Shown here: one piece after another, positions 45,848 through 57,473 of the stretch
Layout: each line of letters opens with the position of its first letter
Numbering within the stretch: the first letter of the stretch is position 1
DNA from: Diabrotica undecimpunctata
Lineage: Eukaryota; Arthropoda; Insecta; Coleoptera; Chrysomelidae
DNA length: 64,000 bases
Direction of reading: 5' to 3'
Assembly: GCF_040954645.1 (NCBI RefSeq)
Contig: NC_092807.1
Span: forward strand, 48,987,991-49,051,990
Notes under the pieces: model-generated
What the model was told of the DNA's origin: nothing
Database searches by the model: none
The model's input: the letters and a program-made list of their open reading frames with translations, nothing else
Position numbers and translations under genes: made by a program

Positions 45848-46577
45848 AACACTAGTATACACAATAAACTGCACCTTGCAACTGAAGTACCTACTTTTAG
45901 TGAACTGTTAAGAAATTTGAATACGCCACTTGGACCTTCCTACAAAATGGAAAAACCCACTATCACATTTTCTGTGGAATAAGTTTAGAAGGTAATTATC
46001 TAGTCAATTACTGTCGTAGATTCCTGGAATTAAAGAATTAAATGTTTGATTGTTGAAACCCTTACTTCGTGGAATGCACTCATTTCAGATAAAATAAAAC
46101 GTTTTATTTTATCTAAAGAATTAAACTTTATTTTGCAAATAGGTAGGTACTTATTAAACTTTTATTGGTTATATATAACCGATAAAATAAACATCTTACA
46201 TTTCTTGCAAATTCATTAGTACCTGTTAACCTCCATCACTCCGACACTGGCAACCTTATTTAGGGATTAGTAACCCTCACAACTATTGTATTCTATTCTG
46301 CTCCAACCTTTATACCTGGTGGTAATAGTCAATTTAAAATTGTTTTCCTATATACTTCTGTAAACTTGTTGACAAATATCTGTTTTTCATTGAGTCACCC
46401 GTATCAACAGTTTAGGGATTTGCATACATAATTTATTGTTTTATTACTCTCTCATACATAAAAATACACTATAGTAATGTTCATTAAATCGAATACACTG
46501 TTAAATTGCAAGTATATTAGTTTCTTGGTAATTTTTATGTATTTTATATCACTATCGAAAAGTGCTGCTATGGTCCA
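45848..46577. other. no gene; contains two short repeat signals
   Basis: Presumed 5' flank of the transposase gene. It has a 28-bp palindrome (46087-46114) and, near 46227, TTAACCTCCATCACTC, which resembles the piggyBac end at 17848. Confidence 0.45.
46087..46114. repeat. 28-bp perfect palindrome
   Basis: AGATAAAATAAAAC followed directly by its exact complement, no loop. Confidence 0.9.
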
Positions 46578-48064
46578 GTCGTCAGAGAGTTGACCCCTAA
46601 AAATCATACGAACAAGCTGAATTTTGCAAAGAATATTAATTTTGGGACCACCAAAAAGATTCAAAAAATTTTACCACTTTTACCCCCGGGCTTCCCCCTA
46701 AAACCTCCTCACAGGAGTCCAAAAAGGTGAAAAAATAGATTTACCAAGAATCTGTACACCGTAAAAAAAATATTTCAAATAAAAAATGTAGCTGAGATAA
46801 TTTAAAACAAAAATTTTTATAAGCATTTCTTGTGTAGAATGAACCGTTCTCTTAGAAACAACGCTTGAAGCGACCGTCGATTTTGCATGTCAGTTACGCG
46901 CGCGAAATCAGTGTTCAATAAAATTTGTATCAGCTGGACTGTAAAAATTTGATATCTTTTGATCCAAATATCCTATCAACAAAAATCAAGATGCATTTTA
47001 AAGACAAAGAGAGCAGCTTTCGTATGCAGCTTTTGTATTTTGCCAAGAATAAACTTAGTTTTTGTAAAGCTGTTAAATACATTAACGTGGCGCGATTTTT
47101 GCCATTTTTTACGATTTTCGTGAGATCAATAAAATTAATAACTTTCATTGACCAGCTAAAGTAAACTTTTTATTTTTAGAAAATAATCTTTAAAACCTAT
47201 GGCATAAAATACCTACATGAAAAAAAACCTATATAAAATATGAACAAAAGACGCAGAATTTAATGTTTTACATTACAAACGATTACACTTCACGGAAAAT
47301 GTATTTAAGAGGACTGTTTTGGGTGTAGATTATTGCAGTAGTCTTTTTCTTTTAAAAAATGTACTAGTGTAACTAAAAAAAAAAGTTTTAAGTGTATTAG
47401 ATCGGTTGTTGTGTGAAAGTGAAAATCGAATGTTTTTTAAGCATATTTCAAATACCTCACATTTGTTGTTAAAACGCAAAACTAAAATTTCATGCTATAG
47501 CTTTTAAAGGTTAGGCTCTAGTAATTAAAACTTCATAGTGACCATTCGATGAAAGGGATATTGTATTGATCTCGTAAGAATAATAAAAAATGACAAAAAT
47601 CGCGCCACGTTTATTTATTTAACACCTGTCTGAGTATAATCTAAGTTTATTTGGTCATTAGGTCACTTAAATCAAAAGATATCTAATTTTTACTGTCGAG
47701 CTGATACAAATTTTATTGAACATTGATTTCGCGCGCGTAACTGACAAGCCAAAGCGACGGTCGCTTAAAGCGTTGTTTCTAAGAGAACGGTTTATTCTAC
47801 AGAAAAAATGCTTATAAACATTTTTGTTTAAAATTATCTACATTTTTTATTTGAAATATTTTTTTCTACGGTGTACAGATTCTGTGTAAATCGATTTTTT
47901 TGCGTCTTTACCCTCCAGCGAGGGGGGTTTTAGGGGGAAGCCCGGTGGTAAAAGTGGTAAACTTTTTTGTATCTTTTTTGGGGTTCCAAAATTAATATTC
48001 TCGGCAAAATTCAGTTTGTTCGTATGATTTTTAAAGGTTCAGTAGCATTTTCATCTCTGACGAC
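46578..48064. mobile_element. foldback element, ~1.5 kb, arms of ~0.6 kb
   Basis: Left arm 46578-47211 and right arm about 47479-48064 are inverted copies. Shared blocks include GTCGTCAGAGA at the tips, GAACCGTTCTCTTAGAAACA against its complement, CGCGCGAAATC, and GTGGCGCGATTTTTG. The spacer of roughly 270 bases is non-coding. The same arms bound the 5.6-kb structure at 31598-37181, so this is probably its shorter non-autonomous relative. No target duplication seen. Confidence 0.75.
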
Positions 48065-48069
48065 TAAAG

Positions 48070-48525
48070 TACTACGATCGTTTTTAGTAAGCATTTTTTA
48101 GCCCTAAAGTAGTAAGTTTTTGTAGCTATTTTTATTTTTATATCAAAGTAGGTAGGTATTTAACCGTTTACCAATAATTATTGTAAGTTGGCCATAATTG
48201 ATTTGTTAGTTGCCATGACTGATTGGTTTTCCATTGAATAATTGTTAACTGACAGTTTAGCAATTTAACATTATTGTATGTGAGTTTAGTAATCAACTAA
48301 TAATACAGAAAAGAAAACAATTTATTTAAAAAAAAAAATTATAAAATATTTAACTAACGAAAAATTGAAAAAAAGATACCAACTCATAAAAATAAAAACA
48401 ACATTAATTTTAACTTATCTTATTAAAAAAGTGTGTTCAAAATGACTTCCTAAAACATGTATGTATGATTAAAAGCGGTCATTACAAGAGTTGTTGAGAT
48501 TATGAAGCATTTATAAAGAAATATT
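48070..48525. other. no gene recognised
   Basis: AT-rich unassigned sequence between the foldback element and a mariner fragment. Confidence 0.35.
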
Positions 48526-48529
48526 TTGA

Positions 48530-48900
48530 AATGCAATTCAGATTCTATCTTTCGTATTATCCCTTGTTGATTCCATATAATTCTCCCAAGAATTCAATTT
48601 TATTAAAATCTGGTGACCTGAGTGGCCACCTTAATATTTCGTTATGGTGTGCAGGAGCACCGTCATGTGAACCGTTTGGTCACGTATATTAAGTGCGACA
48701 TCTTCTGATAATATCGGTAACTAATTCGCAATAATATCTAAGTACTCCCACCATGTAAGTTATTTTAAAAAATATGGTCCCACTACATGGTTACCGACGA
48801 GACCTCCCCACAACAACCATCTTGTTTGACTGTGTTACGATGTGGTATGGATTACTTGTTGAATAGTAGTAAAAATTATGCCTATGTTTCTAAAAAAATA
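48530..48900 (-). pseudogene. mariner-type transposase fragment
   Basis: Minus strand in several frames: WGGLVGNHVVGPYFLK, LTWWEYLDIIAN, LPILSEDVALNIRDQ, then DGAPAHHNEILRWPLRSPDF. The DGAPAH block carries the second catalytic Asp and SPDF the third. The stretch between them is much shorter than normal, so there is an internal deletion. Stops present. It may be what is left of the element whose ends lie at 43388 and 51545. Confidence 0.65.
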
Positions 48901-49055
48901 ATTAATTAATTCTTAGTGCATTTGAATATGGTAGGGTAATTCTAGCTGATAATAATGCATTTTGATTGTATTCCTCTAATATTCAGATCAAATTTACCAT
49001 TCTGTTAATAGTAAAATTCCTTATTGCTAATTTATGGTGAATATTTCTAATTTAC

Positions 49056-49440
49056 GGTTGCGGGCGTAGGGTAGTGACTACATATGTTAATGCCATAACA
49101 AGCTGGAGAGCCCGGGTTTGATTCAAGGCACTGACAAGTTTTCCAATTTTTAATTTAACTGAGCCGCCACGGTGCTTCGGAAGGAACGTAAACCGCCGGT
49201 CCCGGCTACGTAAGTGGTCTTTGTTATGTTAGGTTAGGTTAGGTCCTGAAAAACCCATAGACATAATACAAGATAGACTGATCATTGCAATACCAGCCCG
49301 TTCCCCCAGTGTGACAGAGAAGACTGACGCAACTGTATTGTAGCAATTAATGTATTTGTATTATATGTCTATGGAAAAACCTGGTAGGACCTGAAAACCC
49401 TAACACTAGACCTTAGCCAGATGGTAACATGATCTTACTT
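49056..49440 (+). repeat. tRNA-derived SINE
   Basis: The head has a pol III A-box-like GTAGGGTAGTGAC (49066-49078) and a B-box-like GGTTTGATTCA (49115-49125), about 50 bases apart. A GC-rich central block (about 49161-49206) contains GTGCTTCGGAAGGAACGT and CCGCCGGTCCCGGCT. I recall this kind of block from a SINE domain found widely in invertebrates. It is followed by (TTAGG)3 (49229-49243) and an inverted pair CATAGACATAATAC and GTATTATATGTCTATG. The 3' boundary is uncertain. Confidence 0.65.
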
Positions 49441-49984
49441 TAATTGCTACGGTAAATTTATTACTGAATTAATAAACAATAATGGTTGCTGAGTTAGGCA
49501 CAATACTTAATTAATAAACAGTAATAGAAAATTTTTAATCAATCATGGCCAACTCAAAATTTGTTTAAAGTTTAAATGCCTATCTAATTAATACTTTATA
49601 TATATAAAAAGGATAATATATAAAAAACTACTGGCTTAAAGCATAGGAAATGATTCATAGAAATTAAAGTATGGTAATAATTTTTTTCGATAGTGATACA
49701 AAATAATATAGTGTGATCCATTTAAAACTACCAAGAAATTATTGTACTTCCGTTTTAACTTATCCTGTATTCGATTTATTAATTTATGTTATCAAAATTA
49801 AAAATTTTTGTAAGTTCTTACCCCGATTAAAATACTGCCTCTGCAATAGATTATTGTTTACATCCTTTTTTATAATTATACAAAGCGTTGATACTATTTT
49901 CATAGTCGTAGTCTTATTTATAACTTTTTAAATATTTAGTATAGCAGGTAACAACTTTTATCTTGACATGAAGGAGAGTAAAGC
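49441..49984. other. no gene recognised
   Basis: AT-rich, no supportable frame. Confidence 0.4.
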
Positions 49985-51123
49985 AAAGGGCATAGCCGGA
50001 TAAGATTGTCAAAATTGCCGGAAACTTAACCTTAAATTTTGGGGTAATGTTCGGCATCACGAAAGATAAGGATCACCAAATTTTAGCACAAAATATTGGC
50101 ACATAACTCCAAAATTTTGTAACCAAAATAGACGTTGTTTTTTTCTTAAATTAATTAATTATGTATTTTTGTGCTCTACAAAAATTTATACAAAAATGAG
50201 AGTTGGCGGAAAATTTAAATTGATTTGAAAGTTTTAAACGCCTGTAAAAAAATAATCAAAAATATGAATTAGTGTTCGAAAAAAATATATCTGATGTACA
50301 ATCACCCAAAACTATGTTCCAAAATTTTTTTTTTTCAGATTTTTTAAAGTATTACAAAGTATTTAAAGACCTAATATTTATTGAGTTATATTTTTACTTA
50401 TAGATGCGCTACTGTTTTAAAAATGATTTTAGTAAATATCAGACGTCAATACCTTTAATTTGGTTTCCAGATAAACCATTTTGGACTCTTAGAACCTGAG
50501 TTATGGTGACTTTAACGACAAAAATCTGATTAGAACCGTCGCGTCGATTCTCCGCGGCATTTTCACCGTTTTAGGGTTATACCTTAAGTTTTAGAGATAC
50601 TACTTTGAAAATCATTTAAGCCATCAGTTAATATCAAAACATTTAATTTGTACTTGGAATGAACCATTTTAAACCCTTAGAATAAGAGTTATGATAAATT
50701 AAAAGACGAGAATCTGATTTGAATCTTGGGTTTCCTAGATATTTTGCTATTTTTCCGCCGGTTTGTGTTATATTTCTAGTTAAATTATTATTCGACTAAC
50801 TTTTTTTAAAAATTGAAATCATGACCTTAAGTTAAACCCTAGATTTGGCCCTGTCAACCATTTAAGGTAAGCAATATGAACCAGTAATTGATAATTTCAT
50901 AAATAAAAAGGTTTTGCCATTTTTGTTTTCCATTTAACTGGTATTAAATTTAATATTCACATTTGAAAAATTTTCAATTTGAATTTGAATTTTGAGGTTT
51001 TGTGTCAATATTTTGTGCTGAAATTTGTTGAATCTTCATATTTTGTAATGCCTAACAATACCACAAAATTTGGGGTAAAGTTTCTCCTGGGACAATTTGA
51101 CATTTTTTATCGGCTAGCCCTTT
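49985..51123. mobile_element. non-autonomous DNA element with ~130-bp inverted ends
   Basis: Ends AAAGGGCATAGCCGGATAA and (complement) AAAGGGCTAGCCGATAAA begin imperfect inverted repeats of about 130 bases. The repeats also share AGCACAAAATATTG.CAC and TACCCCAAATTT-type blocks. The 1139-base unit has no coding frame. Inside, two ~150-base units about 186 bases apart are similar (from about 50446 and 50632: TTTAATTTG, AACCATTTT, GAGTTATG, AATCTGATT). The superfamily is not determinable, as no clear target duplication is seen. Confidence 0.7.
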
Positions 51124-51129
51124 AAAATT

Positions 51130-52200
51130 TAAAATAAAATACAGGACGTTCCGTTTACAAAATTTAACTTTATTTGATACGCCGTTATAAAACAAACTGT
51201 AAGATTGTAACTTATTTTAAAATATGGAGATTAAAGTGTCATATATTTGACATTTAGTAGTTCCATGACATAACACTTGTACGTTGACAAATAAATATCA
51301 TGGGATATTACTCACATGTTATTACTAACGGATATAATAATTTAATATAATAATTTATGTATAGGTTACTACACACATGTTTTAATTAGTGAAATAAAGG
51401 AACCTAAAATACATTCAACACCATTTTCATTACGTTACACGTACATATACAACATAAAGCTATCTACAATTTTTGTTAATAACGTTTTTTATATCTATTA
51501 CTCTAACAGATCTACTGAGCTTCCTCAGAGTAATCAATGATCCTGTATGTGCTGTTTTGGATGGGTTGGAGTCAATAAAAGGGCTATTGGTTAACTATTT
51601 TTTATATCTCGAGCTTTCAATTGTGTTTACAATTATTATCAAGAGCTAAAAAAGACAAAATATCTTACAAGGTTGAACTAGAAATTTTTGTTAACTTACC
51701 AAATAAAAATTAGTTTAGTAAATAAAAATTGCTGCTAATACATCTTAAAAATAATTAATATAAAAATGTCCTAATCTAATAAATGCTTCTCTGAAAATTT
51801 TTAGTATAATTTTGAAAACATTTTATTTAATACAAAAACAATTGAATTTATAAATAAATTAAAATAGCAACCAATTACAAATAAGCCTCAATGTCATATA
51901 TGCCAACTTAAAATTTTTATTTTTGACAATTATATTGCCAAAAATAAAATTTTGTTTAAAAATTCTTTTTTGTTTAGTAACAAAAAAGAAGAAGATTTAT
52001 TCACCGTTGACAGATGTCTGAAAAAATTTAACAGATATATGGAGAATTAAATATGACATTTTACAAGTTTTATATATAAATCATAAAGAAAGAATATAAT
52101 TATAAATTTTGCTTAGATTTTGAATTTCTGATCTTTTGTTTAAATTACTATCACTTTTGCTAATACAAACCATTTCCAACAAAGTCCTTTATAATATATA
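51130..52200. other. no gene recognised
   Basis: Unassigned, apart from the right inverted end at 51515-51545. Confidence 0.4.
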
Positions 52201-52639
52201 TATATATGTTGATTTCATGTAGAGGGTGTTCCAAGATGTTTTTAACAGACTGTAATGAATATTTTTATTTGAAAATTGGGAAAGTGTCAAGTGACGTATA
52301 CATGAGTTCAACGGTGTATCAGAATAAGGGTATTAATGTTAATAAATATGCTAAATTTTCAATTTAATTGCGCATTTATTATCTACAAATTTACCTGAAA
52401 CTAGCATTATTTTATAGTTTTTACAAATTCACAGAAAAGCAAGTTGTCTTTGAGATTTTATAAACTCAAGGGTAGTATGTCCAATACTGTCAATTGACAT
52501 ATACATGAGGTCTATGACGTCATCGCAAACGCAGTGATCTCATTACAATGGAAAAAGTTAAATGTACCACGGGGGTAAAAGTTAAGTTAAACTAAAGGTT
52601 TTTTTTCCCTTAAGTTTAACGTTAACTTTTTTCTCTTAA

Positions 52640-52916
52640 GTTAACAACACTCAAATTGACAACAAGAATAATAGCGATAAAAATAAACGAACGAATATCT
52701 CTGCAAGAGGAACATCAAGGTTTTCGGACAGGAATATCATGCACGGATGCAGTTTTTTGTAATAAGACAAATAAAAGAAAAGTCGCTGGAATACAACAAA
52801 CCAGCATATATGTGTCTGATAGATTTGAAGAAAGCGTTTGATAGAGTGAGAATTCGGGACGCGATACATTTATTATATGAAAAGGGAATATCACTGGATT
52901 TAGTAAAAACCATTGA

Positions 52917-52982
<66 letters not shown>

Positions 52983-53880
52983 ATAACATAGCTATGGTAA
53001 GATGTAAAGGAAAACTATCGCAACCTATCAAATATGAAACTGGAATTAGACAAGGTGATTCGCTGAGCCCAATAATATTTAATCTGATAATGGACGAAAT
53101 CATAAAAAAAGTTAAAAAAAGGAGAGGATATAGAATGGGAGAAAAGGAAATAACGATAATATGCTACGCCGACGACGCCATAATAACAGCCGAAAATACA
53201 GATGACCTACAAAGATTAATTAAAGAATTCGAAGATACGGCGCTCATATAGAATATGGAGATCTCAACAGAGAAAACTAAATCGATAGTGATATTAGCGG
53301 AACCGAGAAGATGTAAACTAGTCTTAAATAACAAAATAATAGAACAAGTGATGGAAACTGAATACTTGGAAATAAAACTGTCAAGCTACGGAAAAGTGGA
53401 AGAAGAAGTACAAAAACATGTAAACATGGCAAACAGAGCAGCAAGATGTCTCAACAACACAATCTGGAGAAACAAACACCTCACAACGGAAACGAAAACC
53501 AGGATATATAAATCAACAATAAGACCGATAATGACGTACACAGCGGAAACACAGAGACTACTGGAAACAACAGAAATGAAAGTCTTACGAAAAATAACAA
53601 ACCAAACTCTAAGAGACAGAGTAAGAAGTGAGGAATTACGAGCGAGATGTGGTATAGAGAAAATAAACGCGTGGACCAAAAGAAGAAAAGTGGAATGGAA
53701 TCAACACATCGAAAGAATGACAGAAAATAGAATAGTACGAACAGCAAGAGACAAATTGCCAAATGGAAGAAGATCATTGAGACGACCGAGGAAAAGATGG
53801 TCAGACAACGTCAATTAAGGCTAAAAACCGAAGTAAAACGGGCATTTTGCCTATTTATAAAGTAGGAAGAAGAAGAAGAA
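52640..53880 (+). pseudogene. RTE-like LINE RT and C-terminus
   Basis: QEEHQGFRTGISCTDAVF, then PAYMCLIDLKKAFDRVRI (first catalytic Asp), a (TA)n run that shifts the frame, then YETGIRQGDSLSPIIFNLIM, IICYADDAIITAENTDDLQ (YADD intact), a stop at 53249, LETTEMKVLRKITNQTLRD, KVEWNQHIERM and RRPRKRWSDNVN, stop 53818. It ends in AGAAGAAGAAGAA (about 53868-53880). The lineage differs from the FEMW type seen elsewhere in the window. Endonuclease absent (5' truncated). Only the TA expansion and one stop break the RT. Confidence 0.78.
52919..52979. repeat. (TA)n microsatellite inside RT coding sequence
   Basis: About 60 bases of TA between TIENI and KDNIAMV of the LINE RT; it changes the reading frame. 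Confidence 0.9.
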
Positions 53881-54045
53881 TTTTAACGTGTATTATAATG
53901 GGGATATAAATGTTATAATAAATACGCTATATTTTCAATTTATTATTTATAAATTAACGTATATTTTTATAGTTTTTACAAATTCTCAAGAAAAGCAGTG
54001 GTAAAAATGCCACGCCTATTCACATCTTGTGAGTTATAGTGAATA

Positions 54046-54864
54046 ATGTTGTTGATTTATAGTGAATGTAGGAAAAATGCTCAGGCCCTGTACATGAAAC
54101 GCTTTCAAGAAAGAAGTACACCGTTTTATGTAACTTGTGCTATGATTAAGAAGATGCAGCAAGATTTATTTTCGAACGATAAACATACAGGTTATTTCAA
54201 ACCAATACTGGCCAAACAAAACTTGGGTTGCACGTTTTAGCATATGTAACGATCGATCCCCATGTGTTCATAAGGTCAATTGCTGCAGAAACTGAAGTGT
54301 CCTCAACTGCAGTTCAAAGGATTTTAAAAAGCTACCATTACCATCCATTTAAACTGTGACTTTTTGACTAGAATTTTGTGGAGTAATAAAACTGGTTTCC
54401 ACACTGGTTAAGGGAAACTCGCTTTCAAACTAGATGCGGAATTATTGTTTGGTGTAGGTTATTTATTGGGAGTTTACTAGGTTAATATTTTTATGAAGAA
54501 TCTGGAAAATGAGCTATCTTTGTTACTGGAAAATATTCCTTTACGCGAAATGTAGTTATGGTATGGCACAAGTTAGCGTACCTTTACATTAAAGTGGTAT
54601 TTTAATCAATTAACTTAATGCCACATCTGCTAACAGATAAATTGGAACCAAAGACCTCAAAGATCGCCTGAGATATCACCCTCAGATTTTTTAGTGTGGA
54701 TCTATTTAAAAGAAATTGTGTATAACGAAGAACCTACAGTTGTAAAAGATTTAAAAACTAATATTGGACAAGTGCGTAACCTGGTTATGCAAGAGACGAT
54801 ACATGCGGCATGTACACGTGAACTGCTTAGACGGTTTGACGCTTATGTTGTAGCATCATTGTGA
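54046..54864 (+). pseudogene. mariner-type transposase, heavily decayed
   Basis: MLLIYSECRKNAQALYMKRF and QERSTPFYVTCAMIKKM (the N-terminal region), stop at 54238. Then fragments FGVGYLLGVY, RPQRSPEISPSDFLVWIYLK (third catalytic Asp block), YNEEPTVVKDLKTNIGQVR and RFDAYVVASL, stop 54862-54864. Many stops lie between. Resembles a lineage very common in ants and beetles. Confidence 0.72.
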
Positions 54865-57410
54865 ACACTTCTTAGAATTATTTCACATTTTGAATATTAT
54901 TGATTATTGTTGAAAATAAACATTAAATTGAAAATTTTGTGTACTTATTTAAATTAATACCCTTACTGTGGCACGCCCTTAAATTTGGCATAAAAAGCCC
55001 TTTCATGTTATCTAACTTTCACCCAGTATTTTAGGTTTAATTGACATTTTACAACTTTAAAATAAAAATATTCATTACTTCCTAAATTATAGACCGTTAA
55101 AATCATCTTGGAACATTCTATATAACTAACTTTTGTGTTTTAATTGCAATTATATTTATTGGTATTCGTAAAATCTACATGTTTGGAAAAATTAGAGGAA
55201 AAACGCCCAGAATCAAAAAAAGTTACAGAGGGAAACCGCTTCCGACTCAACCTAATGAAGCAATACTCAAAGTTTGGAAAAAGTATCTATCATACACTTT
55301 TTTGCTGATACAAACTCAAACTATATTCACACTCTTTTATTTTACTACATAATAGTAGGCAAAATTTGTGTGTCTGTCAAAATTAAGCGAGATGTTTTAG
55401 GCAGCGACAATAATTTTGGGTAATGCTCGAAAATAAAAAAGAGTTTTTATTATTTTGTTCGCTTTTATTAATATATTAAATATTTTTTTTAATATTCATT
55501 TTAAGAAAATTATTATTCATTGTCCATAACCAAATTCGAAAATTATTTTACGCTGTCGAATTTACTTTATCCTCAGTAAGCTGAAGAGCTCTCAAGCGGA
55601 AAAATGCCATTTATCGTCGACTAAATTCAGTCATAAACTTTACTGCGCCGTGAGGACGAGCATAAATTCTTTTTAAGTGAACTGCTTATAAATATCCTGT
55701 ATTTTAATCACAATGTATCAAATCTTTCTTACGGAATAGAAGCTAATACTAGCAACTGCCTTTATCCAATAGTTATGAACATATTAGATTTTTTATATAC
55801 TTAAACGGTTAATTCCATTTTTTTTTGTTAAACATAGACCTCTCCTGTGTGTGTATTTCTCTATATGTATTCCTACTATAGAATCTAGAGGTTTTTAAAA
55901 GCCAAACTCATAAAGTCCAAAGTAGCTTTTGAGAAAATGGCAAAAAACGGTAATTACTTTATATTAAGATATTTTATTCTCAAAATATTTAAACTATGTT
56001 TAAATGTTCGAGTAAATAACTGTGTAGGAATCTGGTGTTCTAAAAAATTTCTGAGGGCCTTAATTATGATTTTGAAAATGGATGTCATCTCTTTTGCTTT
56101 CAAAACATCGATTTTTTGCCATTTGTATCACAATTTATGAAGTTGATTTGTTTTGCTTTAATTTGTAATTAATAACATATAGTTAAAAAGTCGGTAAAAA
56201 ATATATTTTATGATATTTCATTACATTTTTAACAATTAGGATAATTTTTTATTGTTTACTAAGATATTTTCTTTAGCCATTTTTGAGCTTAAAAATTTTC
56301 ATTCTCTTTCATAACAGATTTTAAAATGCCAATAGAGTCGTAATAAAACTATTCTGCTTAGACGAGAATCATGAGCTTGGATTTTGCTGCTAGCTTGAAG
56401 GCTAAAATTTAAAGGGCCCATTCAAAATACGTTCAAAATGATCTACTGCCTCTTGCTTCCAATCAAATATATCAATGTCAATGCCAAATCGTCGTATGGT
56501 CGCTTATTTTACATTATTTTAATATCGGCATGCGGATTCTTGATAACTTCTTGTAATCGTTTCGCGAGCGACTCGAGAATATGTTGCGATCGACCGATAC
56601 ATCGCGATCTTGACTGTTTTTGTCACCGTAGCTTTAGAGTCTCTTTTAAGATGGTCTCACTCTATATCATGTTAAATATACATAAATCCACTTAAGCATA
56701 TCTATCTTTTTTGACTTTGACTTTGACTTTTGATTTTGACTTTATGATTCCAATATAATTTTGTTATTAATCTGATCTCACGAGTATCAATGTCCGTTGT
56801 TCTTAGAATATTAATTTATTTATTAGTATTCTACCTCTACGTTACACTTCCAGTTACTTAATTATAAAAGGCAAGATATACCAATTCCAAATAAAAATTC
56901 TTGGCATACAGATTTGTTACAACATACATTCACGAAAGAAAAAGATAGTTTTTCGAAAACCGCTATTTATAAGGTGCTTTTATGCATAGTCTTATGTGGA
57001 AAAATTTTATGCTCTCTCACAATAATTTTGAAATATCACATTCGTGTTCCGGAAGGTGACATGTTTGCGCCAGGATATTTTTTTCTGTAATATAAATATC
57101 TGTTTCTATAAATGACTTTTTTAAACTGCACGTGTCACAAATTATACTTTTTCTCCAAACTTATTTAAAAAATTAATAGAAAAATAAATATTTTACAAAA
57201 TAATGTTTTACATTTAACCTTTGTGGACAAACTTAGTATTGAGGGAATCAAAACTAAATAAACAATGTTGGTTGGTTACTTAGCAACATGTATTTGATCT
57301 TAATAACTCAAAAAAGTTATATAAGTTTCTGGAATTTTATATGGAACTGTGCAGAAAAAACTTTCTGGCACAGAAATCCCACTTTCCGGCACACTAATGT
57401 CATGGCAGCA

Positions 57411-57473
57411 CCACACTTCGCTATGTGTTATTCGTTATGCGGCATATCCGGTCGCATAGAAGACGAAGTGTGG
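57411..57473. repeat. imperfect hairpin in a GC-richer patch
   Basis: CCACACTTCG (57411-57420) pairs with CGAAGTGTGG (57464-57473); CTATG and CATAG pair just inside. The motif CCACACTTCGCT recurs near 57621. Confidence 0.55.

Larger units (their letters stand above)
43388..51545. mobile_element. candidate Tc1/mariner-type element expanded by nested insertions
   Basis: 31-base ends in inverted orientation (43388-43418 and 51515-51545) match at 27 positions. They share CAGG.T.ATTGATTA and TGAGGAAGCTCAG, and both have TA immediately outside. A mariner-type transposase fragment (48530-48900, minus) lies between them and may be the original gene. The span of 8.2 kb is explained if the DD82E unit, foldback element, SINE and 1.14-kb MITE-like element were inserted later. 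The pairing is inferred from end similarity only. Confidence 0.5.
52221..55119 (+). mobile_element. mariner-type element with an RTE inside
   Basis: The left end AGAGGGTGTTCCAAGATGTT and right end (complement AGAATGTTCCAAGATGAT) form imperfect inverted repeats that continue through TGAATATTTTTATTT. Both are next to TA. The broken transposase is at 54046-54864, next to the right end. A LINE fragment lies in the 5' half (52640-53880), flanked by a ~100-base imperfect direct repeat (about 52341-52445 and 53909-54000). Confidence 0.65.

Noticed and set aside
49056..49130. A functional tRNA gene
   Set aside because: The A and B boxes are degenerate and no cloverleaf can be drawn; it is better read as a SINE head.
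49229..49243. (TTAGG)3 as a telomere or interstitial telomeric array
   Set aside because: Only three units, and they sit inside a SINE-like sequence.
53386..53777. Minus-strand Phe/Leu/Val-rich frames
   Set aside because: Shadows of the A-rich LINE coding strand, not membrane proteins.
56438..56695. 85-codon open frame
   Set aside because: No recognisable family, no splice or promoter context, and the length is unremarkable; mentioned only as part of the unassigned stretch.
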